A stretch of DNA of 20,385 bases from assembly GCA_027318945.1 (NCBI GenBank), contig DAHVOF010000144.1:1-20385 (forward strand), given 5' to 3'. The notes under the pieces were generated by a model that was given only the letters and a program-made list of their open reading frames with translations, was not told the origin of the DNA and made no database searches. Both the position numbers and the translations under genes were made by a program. Source of the DNA: Actinomycetota bacterium (GTDB lineage: Bacteria > Actinomycetota > Acidimicrobiia > Acidimicrobiales > Acidimicrobiaceae). Of the stretch, positions 7,105 through 14,197 are shown in pieces (within the stretch, counting starts at the first letter, position 1; each line of letters begins with the position of its first letter).

Positions 7105-8157
7105 GTGAAAATGCTCAATGTGAAGGCTCACAGTAAGCTTCTATTCGCAGGTCCAATCACAATTGCGTCATCGGCAATAGTAATTTCTCTCGTCATGCCA
7201 CAAATCGCTCGGGCTTCCACTTCGACTCTCACCCCTGTTTCGCCTCAACAACTCGTAAGCTGGATTCAAGCAGATCGTCCAATCTCATTAACTGGAACAG
7301 TGACTGGAGCGACTTCATTCCCATTACCTATGCCTTCCGTCCTGAAAAGTTCTAATCCGGCAAGCGTTCTTTCTGGATCGACTAGTGAAACGTTCAATGT
7401 TTGGAGCAATGGCGCCGGGTCGCTCCGTGCTCAGCAGGTCACATCGGCCGGAGAGACCGATCTCTACATGAACCCTGGATCCGTTTGGTACTGGGATTCG
7501 AACACGTTTACTGCGACAAACGAGGCATCTTCGGGGGCCTCCAAAATAGGTGAAGCCGGTTTTTCGAATCCCGGCTCGACCGCCGTTCAAATAGTGGATA
7601 AGTTGTCAGCGTATGCTACGCTGAGCGTTTCGGGGAGCGTAATGGTGGCGGGGAGGCCTGCTTACACTCTGTCGCTCGTCCCTAATGCCCAAGATAGCCT
7701 GATCGGCTCTGTAAAGATAGCCGTTGACGGTCTTACGCACATCCCTGTTCGCATCCAGGTTTTTCCGAAAAATTCATCGACTCCTGCAGCTTCTTTTGGC
7801 TTCGATACGCTCACGTTCGCTCCCCAGCCCGATTCTATCTTCAGCTTCACCCCGCCGCCGGGAGCGAATGTCGTTGAACGCGGCAGTGCCTCTGGAACTG
7901 CTTCAGGTGGTGGCGGGTCTCTAAAAACGAAAGTGATTGGAACGGGATTCGATTCGGTCTGGGTACAGGCTTTGTCGGCGAAACAGAGGTCCGCTATGGG
8001 GGGCATAGTGAAATCGTTGACGACCATTAGCACTCCACTCGGGGCTGGGTATCTCTACACTACTCCGATCTTTCAAGCTATCGTGCTATCAAACGGCACG
8101 GTTGTAGCAGGTCCTGTCGATACTACGCGGCTCCTGCAAGTGGTCGGCGAGCTGTAG
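7105..8157 (+). CDS. Secreted LolA/RseB-like envelope protein
   Basis: A 350-residue protein with an N-terminal signal peptide: basic start, hydrophobic core from about 13 to 31, and likely cleavage after the ARA at 35-37. The mature part has the beta-rich pattern of LolA/RseB-like proteins of actinobacteria. It includes an early Thr/Ser-rich strand set, WYWDSNTFTATNE, VAGRPAYTLSLVP and HIPVRIQVFPKN, and a domain end at FSFTPPPGA. A Gly/Ser linker (about 260-272) precedes a C-terminal segment with GTGFDSVWV and a final NGTVVAGPVDTTRLLQ, as in actinobacterial LolA-like proteins encoded beside ABC exporters. It is followed after 32 bases by such an exporter, so a shared envelope role is inferred. 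Its ligand is unknown. It has no lipobox Cys, so it is probably soluble or processed by signal peptidase I. Confidence 0.72.
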   Translation: MKMLNVKAHSKLLFAGPITIASSAIVISLVMPQIARASTSTLTPVSPQQLVSWIQADRPISLTGTVTGATSFPLPMPSVLKSSNPASVLSGSTSETFNVWSNGAGSLRAQQVTSAGETDLYMNPGSVWYWDSNTFTATNEASSGASKIGEAGFSNPGSTAVQIVDKLSAYATLSVSGSVMVAGRPAYTLSLVPNAQDSLIGSVKIAVDGLTHIPVRIQVFPKNSSTPAASFGFDTLTFAPQPDSIFSFTPPPGANVVERGSASGTASGGGGSLKTKVIGTGFDSVWVQALSAKQRSAMGGIVKSLTTISTPLGAGYLYTTPIFQAIVLSNGTVVAGPVDTTRLLQVVGEL

Positions 8158-8189
8158 TTTCGGCGCCAACAAGAGAAAGACCAATCGAG

Positions 8190-9164
8190 TTGAATCTTGG
8201 CTCTTCGAATTCGCTCGCCATCGAGACAGAAGATCTCACTAAGGCGTTCGGTGGCAGGAACGTGGTTGATTCACTTTCCCTGCACGTTCCAGCTGGTTCG
8301 ATATATGGGTTTCTTGGACCGAATGGCTCAGGCAAAACTACGACAATCAGAATGATTTTGGGTCTTGTTTTTCCGGACCGCGGGACGGTAACGTTGCTCG
8401 CGGCTAAGGACCCGAAAGAGAGGCGTGCCCGTCTTTCGCGGGTGGGCATGCTGGTCGAGGGGCCGGCGTTTTATCCATATCTGAGCGGATACGACAACCT
8501 CAAGAGGTTTTCGCAAATTGCGCTGCCGGCCCAGCGGCATCTTGACCACTCGCTTTCAAAAGTATCAAAGAGCGCCATTGAAAGTGCCCTGGAGAGAGTC
8601 GGGTTGCTGGAGGCTGCGGGCAAGAAGTACCGCGCCTATTCGCTGGGCATGAAGCAGCGTCTTTCAATTGCGGCAGCTCTGCTGTGGCCTAGGGAGCTCC
8701 TGGTGCTCGATGAGCCCACGAATGGACTCGATCCGCAAGGCATTGTGGAGGTGCGGGAACTTATGACCACGTTGCAGAAGCAGGGAATGACGATCTTCGT
8801 CTCTTCGCACATTCTCAGTGAGGTCGAGATTATTTGCAGCAACATTGCCGTAATGCGGGAGGGCAAGCTCCTTTTCGAAGGCTCTACTCAGTCGTTCAGA
8901 GGTTCACTCGGCGAGCGGTTTGAACTGGAGACCGCTGATGTCGGACTCGCTGAGTCTATTCTCTCCGGTCTCGGCCTGGTAGAGCCTGGTTCCCTTGTAA
9001 TCGGTCATGACCGGATTACGGCGAAACTCACTACGGAGGACATTGCGCGCGTGGTGGCGGCTTTGGTGAAGGGAGGCGTAGGTGTCCGCGCCGTCGGCAA
9101 GACATCTCACTCGCTGGAAGAGGCATTTGTCAATATGACGGGCAGGAGTTCGAGTGCTAGGTAG
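8190..9164 (+). CDS. ABC transporter ATP-binding protein
   Basis: A 324-residue ATPase subunit of an ABC-2 type exporter. The Walker A motif GPNGSGKT is at 43-50, a signature-like SLGMKQRLS at 151-159, Walker B LLVLDEP at 170-176, the D-loop follows in GLDP, and the switch His207 lies in SSHILSE. The C-terminal 90 residues form the accessory domain common in drug/lantibiotic-type exporters of this family. TTG 8190 is the only sensible start before the first beta strand; a weak purine-rich stretch precedes it. The 3' end overlaps the permease gene by 11 bases, so the two are translationally coupled. The substrate cannot be predicted. Confidence 0.92.
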   Translation: MNLGSSNSLAIETEDLTKAFGGRNVVDSLSLHVPAGSIYGFLGPNGSGKTTTIRMILGLVFPDRGTVTLLAAKDPKERRARLSRVGMLVEGPAFYPYLSGYDNLKRFSQIALPAQRHLDHSLSKVSKSAIESALERVGLLEAAGKKYRAYSLGMKQRLSIAAALLWPRELLVLDEPTNGLDPQGIVEVRELMTTLQKQGMTIFVSSHILSEVEIICSNIAVMREGKLLFEGSTQSFRGSLGERFELETADVGLAESILSGLGLVEPGSLVIGHDRITAKLTTEDIARVVAALVKGGVGVRAVGKTSHSLEEAFVNMTGRSSSAR

Positions 9165-9954
9165 CGAGCTTTCTCTCCTTTTCAAGAGGAGGAGGACCAA
9201 AGTTTTGATGGCCCTTCTATTTCTTGCGCCTTGGCTTATGGGATTCGTAATCTTCCAGTTTGGAGGCGGTCGAGGAGGTAACGGCCCGAGCTTCGTGGAT
9301 CTCGTCACTCACAACGCGGTTTTTCTTGTCCTTGCTTCGGTATCGTCTTTGATGCCGCTCCTACTACCTCTCGCCGTGTCCTTGGTGGCAGCGGACTCGA
9401 TCGCTGGGGAGGCATCGCTGGGAACCCTCCGATACCTGCTTGTCGCTCCTGTCTCCCGGATGAGGATATTGGTCGGAAAGCTCCTTGTATCACTTTCGTT
9501 CGTGGTTCTAATCTGCCTCGGCGTGGCGGCTTCTGCCTTGGTCGCAGGAATGGTGTTTTTCCCCACCGGCCGCGTTGTTCTGCTCTCGGGGCAAACCACC
9601 TCGTTTCTTCACGGCATTGCGCTGGCTTTTGTTGCGACCGTTCTAATCGCAATGTCGTTGGTGTCGGTAGCCGGCATTGGCCTTGCAATCTCGACATTCA
9701 CTGATATTCCCGTAGGGGCGACCCTAGGCACCTTGGGGATCATCATCTTTTCGGAGATTCTATCCAACATTTCCCAGGTCAGAGGTATCTGGCCAATGCT
9801 CCCTACCAATTATTGGCTCAGCTACGCAGACATATTTAGATTTCCGATCCGCTTAGGCGCGATCGGAAAGGATTTCGTGAGCCAGGCCGTTTGGCTGGCT
9901 TTTGCGTTTACCTTGGCAAGTGCCAGGTTCATTAGCAAGGATGTAACATCGTGA
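9154..9954 (+). CDS. ABC-2 type transporter permease
   Basis: A 266-residue membrane protein with about six hydrophobic segments. The first starts near residue 17 (VLMALLFLAPWLMGFVIF). A cytoplasmic loop contains AADSIAGEASLGTLRYLLVAPVSR, a hallmark of ABC-2 permeases in which E and R contact the ATPase. GTG 9154 is preceded by AGGAG at 9144-9148 with a five-base spacer, and lies inside the last codons of the ATPase gene. With that ATPase it would form a homodimeric or single-type exporter. The LolA-like gene upstream probably belongs to the same transcript. No terminator-like hairpin follows directly. Confidence 0.9.
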   Translation: MLGSELSLLFKRRRTKVLMALLFLAPWLMGFVIFQFGGGRGGNGPSFVDLVTHNAVFLVLASVSSLMPLLLPLAVSLVAADSIAGEASLGTLRYLLVAPVSRMRILVGKLLVSLSFVVLICLGVAASALVAGMVFFPTGRVVLLSGQTTSFLHGIALAFVATVLIAMSLVSVAGIGLAISTFTDIPVGATLGTLGIIIFSEILSNISQVRGIWPMLPTNYWLSYADIFRFPIRLGAIGKDFVSQAVWLAFAFTLASARFISKDVTS

Positions 9955-10875
9955 TTGCTTGGCCAGGTCTGTTGCAGTGCGGGTCTCGTCGCACCTATGT
10001 AGCCCTAGGAAAGGGTTGTTTTGGACGAGTTCTTTTCTTGCTCTGAAGGTTTCTGAGGCGTTTGCAGTACTTTGACGATGTGCGAGCCAAGTCTCAGTCG
10101 GTGAGATGCGATTTGAAGAAGGTTGGGATTATGCGCTTCGCATGCGTCATGGCGGGTTCGTCGTAGCCGCCCGTAGCAGGGCAAAAAAGCCGGGCAAGCT
10201 TTGAGCAGTTGTCATAAGATTAAGGCGTGGCTCACTTCGGCGTTTTTGTTGGCGTCATGGGGAATACCAGCCCGGACAAGCGCACGCGCTCGCCTTGGTG
10301 ACGCTCCCTTGAGGCGTTTGCTTCGATCATCAAAGCTGCCTGACACGGGCACCGCTTTTTAGAAGTCTGTCGACGTCATCTGGTATCTGGCCGCAATTGA
10401 CCGCGAATGCTTCTTAACTCCGGCGTGGCCCAAGCACCGGAGCAAACCGCTCAGTATTCGACGGTCGTGGAATGTTGACAGCATGCATTTAAATCTGGAT
10501 CCGTTAAAAACGAGGTCTGGAGCGATCGGGTGATAGTTGGCCGATGTCGACGAGCCAACTTGACCGCAGAGACCAGTAGTAATTCCGAGAATGCGCAGAA
10601 CGCTGTGATGCCCGTTGGAGCTTGCGAGATCGATGGATTTACGGCCTATGCGAGAAAACATCGTAACGAGTCGGACCGTTACGCTAGCCATCTACAGACT
10701 CCTTGGTGCTGCTTTTCGCAGTCGCTGGACCGGGCGCTAACGATTGTTCAGCCAGGTGGATGGCTTTTGCGAAAGCGGAGTATGGCACAGATCGGTTCGA
10801 TTCGCTGGATTTGTGTGGTTTGGCCAAGGTGCCTCCTTGGCCGGTTTGCCTCGGAGGAAATCAGGAATTAAAATG
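9955..10875. other. Gene-free stretch of about 0.9 kb
   Basis: This lies between the permease stop and the 3' end of the Pat-like gene, so both flanking genes end here. I translated parts of both strands and recognised nothing. The longest frames (a 110-codon minus-strand frame at 10359-10691 and a 113-codon plus-strand frame at 10530-10871) overlap each other, lack ribosome sites and do not look like a known family. No tRNA, RNase P RNA, tmRNA or SRP RNA signature was found. Only short inverted repeats stand out, such as AGCGCACGCGCT near 10279-10290 and the hairpin at 10822-10842. It may be a decayed gene or mobile element, or hold an unrecognised RNA. Confidence 0.5.
10822..10842 (-). terminator. 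Hairpin downstream of the Pat-like gene, possible terminator
   Basis: GGCCAAGG and CCTTGGCC form a perfect 8-bp stem around a five-base loop, about 35 bases beyond the stop of the minus-strand Pat-like gene. There is no U-tract on either strand, so intrinsic termination is uncertain. It might instead be an RNA-stabilising hairpin or a protein-binding site. Confidence 0.4.
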
Positions 10876-13641
10876 CTAGCTCAGACCACGCATCAAGTAA
10901 TTGGCTTGGGCTGCCCAATCGACCAAGCGAATTTCGGCAGCACCGATTCGGTAATCGTGTTGCCCAAGGATAATCGGATCGAGCGATATGTTGGCGATTT
11001 CGAAATGGTGTTCGATGAGCTGGCCAAGCCTTGAAACCAGGTCTACTAGTTTCTCTACATCAAGTTTCGGCAGTGAGAGGTAGCCACTGAAAATCCTGGA
11101 TCCGGGAATCGACGCAATGAGTTCACGGGCGTCCAAGTCTCTCAAGGGCAGAACGCGGGTCGCCTTCGAGTCAAGAATGTCCGTTAGGATTCCGCCGAGC
11201 CGCATGGTCACGAAGGGGCCAAAATTCATGTCGTGAATTACCGCGATCTTAATCTCAGTTGTAATTGGGAGTCCGGCATCGCTTGGAACCGGTTGTTTTT
11301 CAATGCCTGAAATGCCGTAGCATTGCAGAAGTTCACGACTTTGAGCGTCATTTAGGAATACCTCGCGGGTTATGGGCAGGCTGCCCCTAATCTGCTCTGG
11401 CAGTTCCGAAGCACTGCTGAGGTGAGTCGCGATCATGTTCGCAGCCGCAGGCCGGTCGATGTCATAGTGCGTAATGAATTCGCCGTTAGGCTTGGCTTTC
11501 CATTGTTGGTACTCCCACATCCTTCCAAGGACCTGCGCTGCCGACTCGGGAAACGGGAACAGTGGCACTTCGCAATAGTCAGATTTGAGTGAAGGAATGA
11601 CAATTGGTAGTGAAAGAAAGTTGGCGAGCACGGTTTTAGCTTGTTTGGGGTCTTGGGAGCCGGCGACACTGGTAATTGCCTCGGCAACCTGGTTGGCCGT
11701 CATGTTAACCGCTTCAGCACCCTGCAGCAAGCGAAATGCTGCACGGGTGGAATCGGGGGAAAGTTGGCTGTCTTTTTCGTATGTGACGGTCGGTACATAA
11801 AGGGCTAGGACCGAATCCGTGTTCGGATCCGCCAAGATCGATTGAAGCGCGGTCCTATAATGCTCTGCGTCTGACCCGGTGGGAATTTCTACGGGATTCG
11901 AGATCCGAGCCTCGGAAGGTAGATCCTGCTTCAATCTTGAAAGCGTTTCGTTTTCGAATTTTGCAAGCTTGAGGCCCGCTCTCTCGAGCGCGTCTTGAGT
12001 TATAGACGCAGGTCCCCCTGTGTTGGAAAGAATGGCAGTGTTCGGGCCGCATGGAAGAGGTTGTGTCGCCAGGGCGTGGCCGAGAGAGAGCAGTTCTTCT
12101 AGACTTCCCACCCTGAGTACCCCTGTGTCGGCGAACATGGCGTCCACGGCTTCATCAACGGATATCGACAAGACTGTGTGGCCAGGGCCAAGAGGAGGGA
12201 TCCCGAGCATTCCCTCAAAGCCGTTGCTTGCTGGCTCGCCTTGTGGTGTCTGAAATGTAGGATACGAAGTCATGGCGGGGGGAACCGTGGCGGCGCGTTT
12301 GGCCTTGACCGCGACTATCGGCTTGTCCTTGGAAAGTCTCCTAGCTATTCGCACAAACGTTCTGGGGTTCCCGAAACTCTCAAGGTAAAGCAGCACAACC
12401 TGGGTGTTTTCATCCTGTTCCCAGTAGTGTAAAAGGTCATTTCCGGAAACGTCGGCGCGGTTTCCCGAAGAAACAAAGGTGGAGAGCCCGATTCCGCGCC
12501 GCCGCGCCTCCTCCACAATGGCGATCCCGAGTGCGCCTGAATGCGCGATCAACGAAGCTTTTCCTGGCATGAGGCCGTGAGGGCCCAGAGTGGCGTTTAG
12601 AGAAACAGCCGGATCCGTATTGGCGACTCCCACGCAGTTGGGTCCTACGATCCGCATTCCATTTTGGCGTGCGAAGCGGACTAGCTCTCGCTCGCGACGT
12701 ACGCCTTCAACCCCGGTTTCTGAAAAGCCTGACGAGATGATGACCAGTCCTCCAACACCCTTATCCGCAGCTTGGGCGACAACTGACTGGACCTCGTTTG
12801 CAGGAACGACAATGATTGCAAGATCAAGCTCATCCGGTACCTCGGTCAAAGAGGGGTATGCTTTGACGCTTGATACCGAGGAGGCGTGCGGGTTGACTGG
12901 ATGGACCGTTCCCGCAAAGCTGCTTTCGAGAATATTACGGAAGATGACATTGCCGACAGATCCCCAGGTAGTGCTGGCGCCAATTACGGCGATGGATCTA
13001 GGGGAGAGAATCTTCCCGATAGATCGGGAAACCGCCTGACGCTCGCGTTCATGCATTCTCTCGATTGACTCCGGCGTCGGTTCTATATCGAAGACCACCT
13101 GAACCACGCCGTCACGATAGGAGCGGGAGTCCTTGAACCCTGCTCCATGGAATACCCTAAGCATCTTCTGGTTCTCTGGAAGCGTGTCAGCGATAAATCT
13201 GGTAATGCCGGCCTCGCTAGCTCGTGCCGCCAGCATTTCGAGCATCAGGGAGCCCAACCCTCTGCCTTGGTGGGCATCAGTTACGAGAAAGGCTACCTCC
13301 GCTTCAGATCTCCCGGGAAGCCGCTCGTACCTAGACACTGCGATCATATGCTCGCCAAGAATCGCTACGAATGCCATGCGGTCTGAATAGTCGACATTTA
13401 CAAATCTCTGCAGCATCGTGTCGCTCAGCTTTGGAGTGGGAGAGAAGAAGCGAAGGTAAATCGTTTCGGGAGACAAAGAGGAATGTAGCTTTTCTATAAG
13501 GTGCACATCGGATGGCAGGATTGGCCTTATTTTGACTGTTCCGCCGTCGGATAGCACGACGTCGGTTTCCCAGCGAGCGATTAGCCGTTCTAAGTCTTCT
13601 TTAATATGTGATTCGTGGCTATCGCGCTGCGGTTTCGTCAT
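10876..13641 (-). CDS. GNAT acetyltransferase fused to acyl-CoA synthetase (NDP-forming) domains, Pat-like, with reduced ATP-grasp region
   Basis: The order of domains is that of actinobacterial Pat-like proteins, which acetylate lysines in enzymes such as acyl-CoA synthetases. Numbering is from an upstream ATG at 13674 (932 residues). The GNAT domain is about 48-195, with the acetyl-CoA loop QGRGLG at 136-141. The CoA-binding Rossmann domain has IAVIGAS at 228-234. Succinyl-CoA-ligase-like domains follow, with GPNCVGV (344-350), IAHSGALG (376-383) and a His499 at the usual phosphohistidine region. The ATP-grasp part starts near 778 (QSRELLQCYGI), but only about 20 residues later reaches DMNFGPFV (815-822), where family members have roughly 70-90 more residues with the ATP-binding Lys. 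I chose ATG 13641 (codon 12), overlapping rrf2 by 23 bases; ATG 13674 would overlap by 56. Ligase activity is probably lost; the acetyltransferase may remain. Confidence 0.85.
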   Translation of the reverse strand: MTKPQRDSHESHIKEDLERLIARWETDVVLSDGGTVKIRPILPSDVHLIEKLHSSLSPETIYLRFFSPTPKLSDTMLQRFVNVDYSDRMAFVAILGEHMIAVSRYERLPGRSEAEVAFLVTDAHQGRGLGSLMLEMLAARASEAGITRFIADTLPENQKMLRVFHGAGFKDSRSYRDGVVQVVFDIEPTPESIERMHERERQAVSRSIGKILSPRSIAVIGASTTWGSVGNVIFRNILESSFAGTVHPVNPHASSVSSVKAYPSLTEVPDELDLAIIVVPANEVQSVVAQAADKGVGGLVIISSGFSETGVEGVRRERELVRFARQNGMRIVGPNCVGVANTDPAVSLNATLGPHGLMPGKASLIAHSGALGIAIVEEARRRGIGLSTFVSSGNRADVSGNDLLHYWEQDENTQVVLLYLESFGNPRTFVRIARRLSKDKPIVAVKAKRAATVPPAMTSYPTFQTPQGEPASNGFEGMLGIPPLGPGHTVLSISVDEAVDAMFADTGVLRVGSLEELLSLGHALATQPLPCGPNTAILSNTGGPASITQDALERAGLKLAKFENETLSRLKQDLPSEARISNPVEIPTGSDAEHYRTALQSILADPNTDSVLALYVPTVTYEKDSQLSPDSTRAAFRLLQGAEAVNMTANQVAEAITSVAGSQDPKQAKTVLANFLSLPIVIPSLKSDYCEVPLFPFPESAAQVLGRMWEYQQWKAKPNGEFITHYDIDRPAAANMIATHLSSASELPEQIRGSLPITREVFLNDAQSRELLQCYGISGIEKQPVPSDAGLPITTEIKIAVIHDMNFGPFVTMRLGGILTDILDSKATRVLPLRDLDARELIASIPGSRIFSGYLSLPKLDVEKLVDLVSRLGQLIEHHFEIANISLDPIILGQHDYRIGAAEIRLVDWAAQANYLMRGLS

Positions 13642-14095
13642 GGATGAAGTCGCTCGTATCATCAGGTGCCTCATCGCTGCCCCGAGCTCGCTTCACCATG
13701 TCTTCTAGCGTAAAAGAGTTGAGGTGCTTGCGCATGTGCTCACCTACGCTCTCCCACACGGCGAGCAGCACGCACTGGCCTTCATGCTCGCATGCCCCAT
13801 TTTCGTGCGGCAACCCGAAGTCGCCGGCGACAATTGGTCCATCGACAGCCGAAACGATCTGGGCAAGCGTTATGTCGTCAGGTTTCCGTGCCAGTACATA
13901 TCCTCCGCCAACCCCTCGCTTTGATCTGACAAGGCCGGCTCCCTTGAGGGCCAGAAGAATCTGCTCGAGATAAGGCTGCGGCAATCCGGTCCTGTCCGCG
14001 ACATCCTTCACCGAAGTTGGCCCGGGGTCTTCGGCATGCAAAGCTAGAGATAATAGCGCTCTTGAGGCATAGTCGCCCCTCGTCGAGACTTTCAC
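13619..14095 (-). CDS. Rrf2-family transcriptional regulator, possible Fe-S sensor
   Basis: A 158-residue winged-helix regulator of the Rrf2 family (IscR, NsrR, RsrR, CymR relatives). The N-terminus MKVSTRGDYASRALLSLA, the recognition region LPQPYLEQILLALKGAGLVRS and the wing RGVGGGYVLAR (60-70) are typical. The effector loop has Cys102 and Cys108 (C-x5-C), then a Trp six residues on. Compared with IscR, which has three Cys and a His, only two Cys remain; Asp8 and several nearby His could complete a cluster, as non-Cys ligands do in NsrR and RsrR. GTG 14095 has no ribosome site, but TACTAT on the minus strand ends six bases before it, suggesting a leaderless mRNA. It runs into the Pat-like gene with overlap, so they are probably co-transcribed. 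Confidence 0.9.
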   Translation of the reverse strand: MKVSTRGDYASRALLSLALHAEDPGPTSVKDVADRTGLPQPYLEQILLALKGAGLVRSKRGVGGGYVLARKPDDITLAQIVSAVDGPIVAGDFGLPHENGACEHEGQCVLLAVWESVGEHMRKHLNSFTLEDMVKRARGSDEAPDDTSDFIHDETAAR

Positions 14096-14101
14096 ATATC
14101 C

Positions 14102-14107
14102 ATAGTA
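14102..14107 (-). promoter_or_regulatory. Candidate -10 element for a leaderless rrf2 transcript
   Basis: On the minus strand TACTAT is followed by six bases (GGATAT) and then GTG, the spacing expected if transcription begins at the start codon. Leaderless mRNAs are common in actinobacteria. No good -35 is seen, and the lack of any Shine-Dalgarno supports the idea indirectly. Confidence 0.35.
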
Positions 14108-14177
14108 GTCATTTTGTGAAGGCTAGAAGTTGTAAACGTCCTAATCTGTAGTCAGAACGGTCTTTTGAGGGTATATA

Positions 14178-14191
14178 GTCGACCTGTCGAC
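14178..14191. promoter_or_regulatory. Tandem GTCGAC palindrome, possible operator
   Basis: GTCGAC CT GTCGAC is a near-perfect 14-base palindrome next to a TATAGT hexamer (14174-14179) that could be the -10 of the phosphodiesterase gene. It lies within 100 bases of the rrf2 start, so it could be bound by that regulator or by another. GTCGAC is itself palindromic, so chance is possible. Confidence 0.25.
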
Positions 14192-14197
14192 GGGCAG

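Noticed and set aside
10359..10691. Minus-strand 110-codon frame in the gene-free stretch
   Set aside because: No ribosome site, no recognisable motif, and an equally long frame overlaps it on the other strand; treated as chance.
10788..10812. tRNA-like T-arm sequence GGTTCGATTCG
   Set aside because: The flanking bases do not pair as a T-stem, and no acceptor or anticodon arm could be found.
9955..10875. Relic of a transposase
   Set aside because: I looked for catalytic motifs and terminal inverted repeats of common families in the partial translations and found none that hold up.
10872..11034. Plus-strand ATG frame of 53 codons with a GGAGG upstream, antisense to the end of the Pat-like gene
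   Set aside because: The minus-strand frame matches the expected C-terminus of the Pat-like family, so the plus-strand frame is its shadow; the ribosome-like site is 14 bases away.
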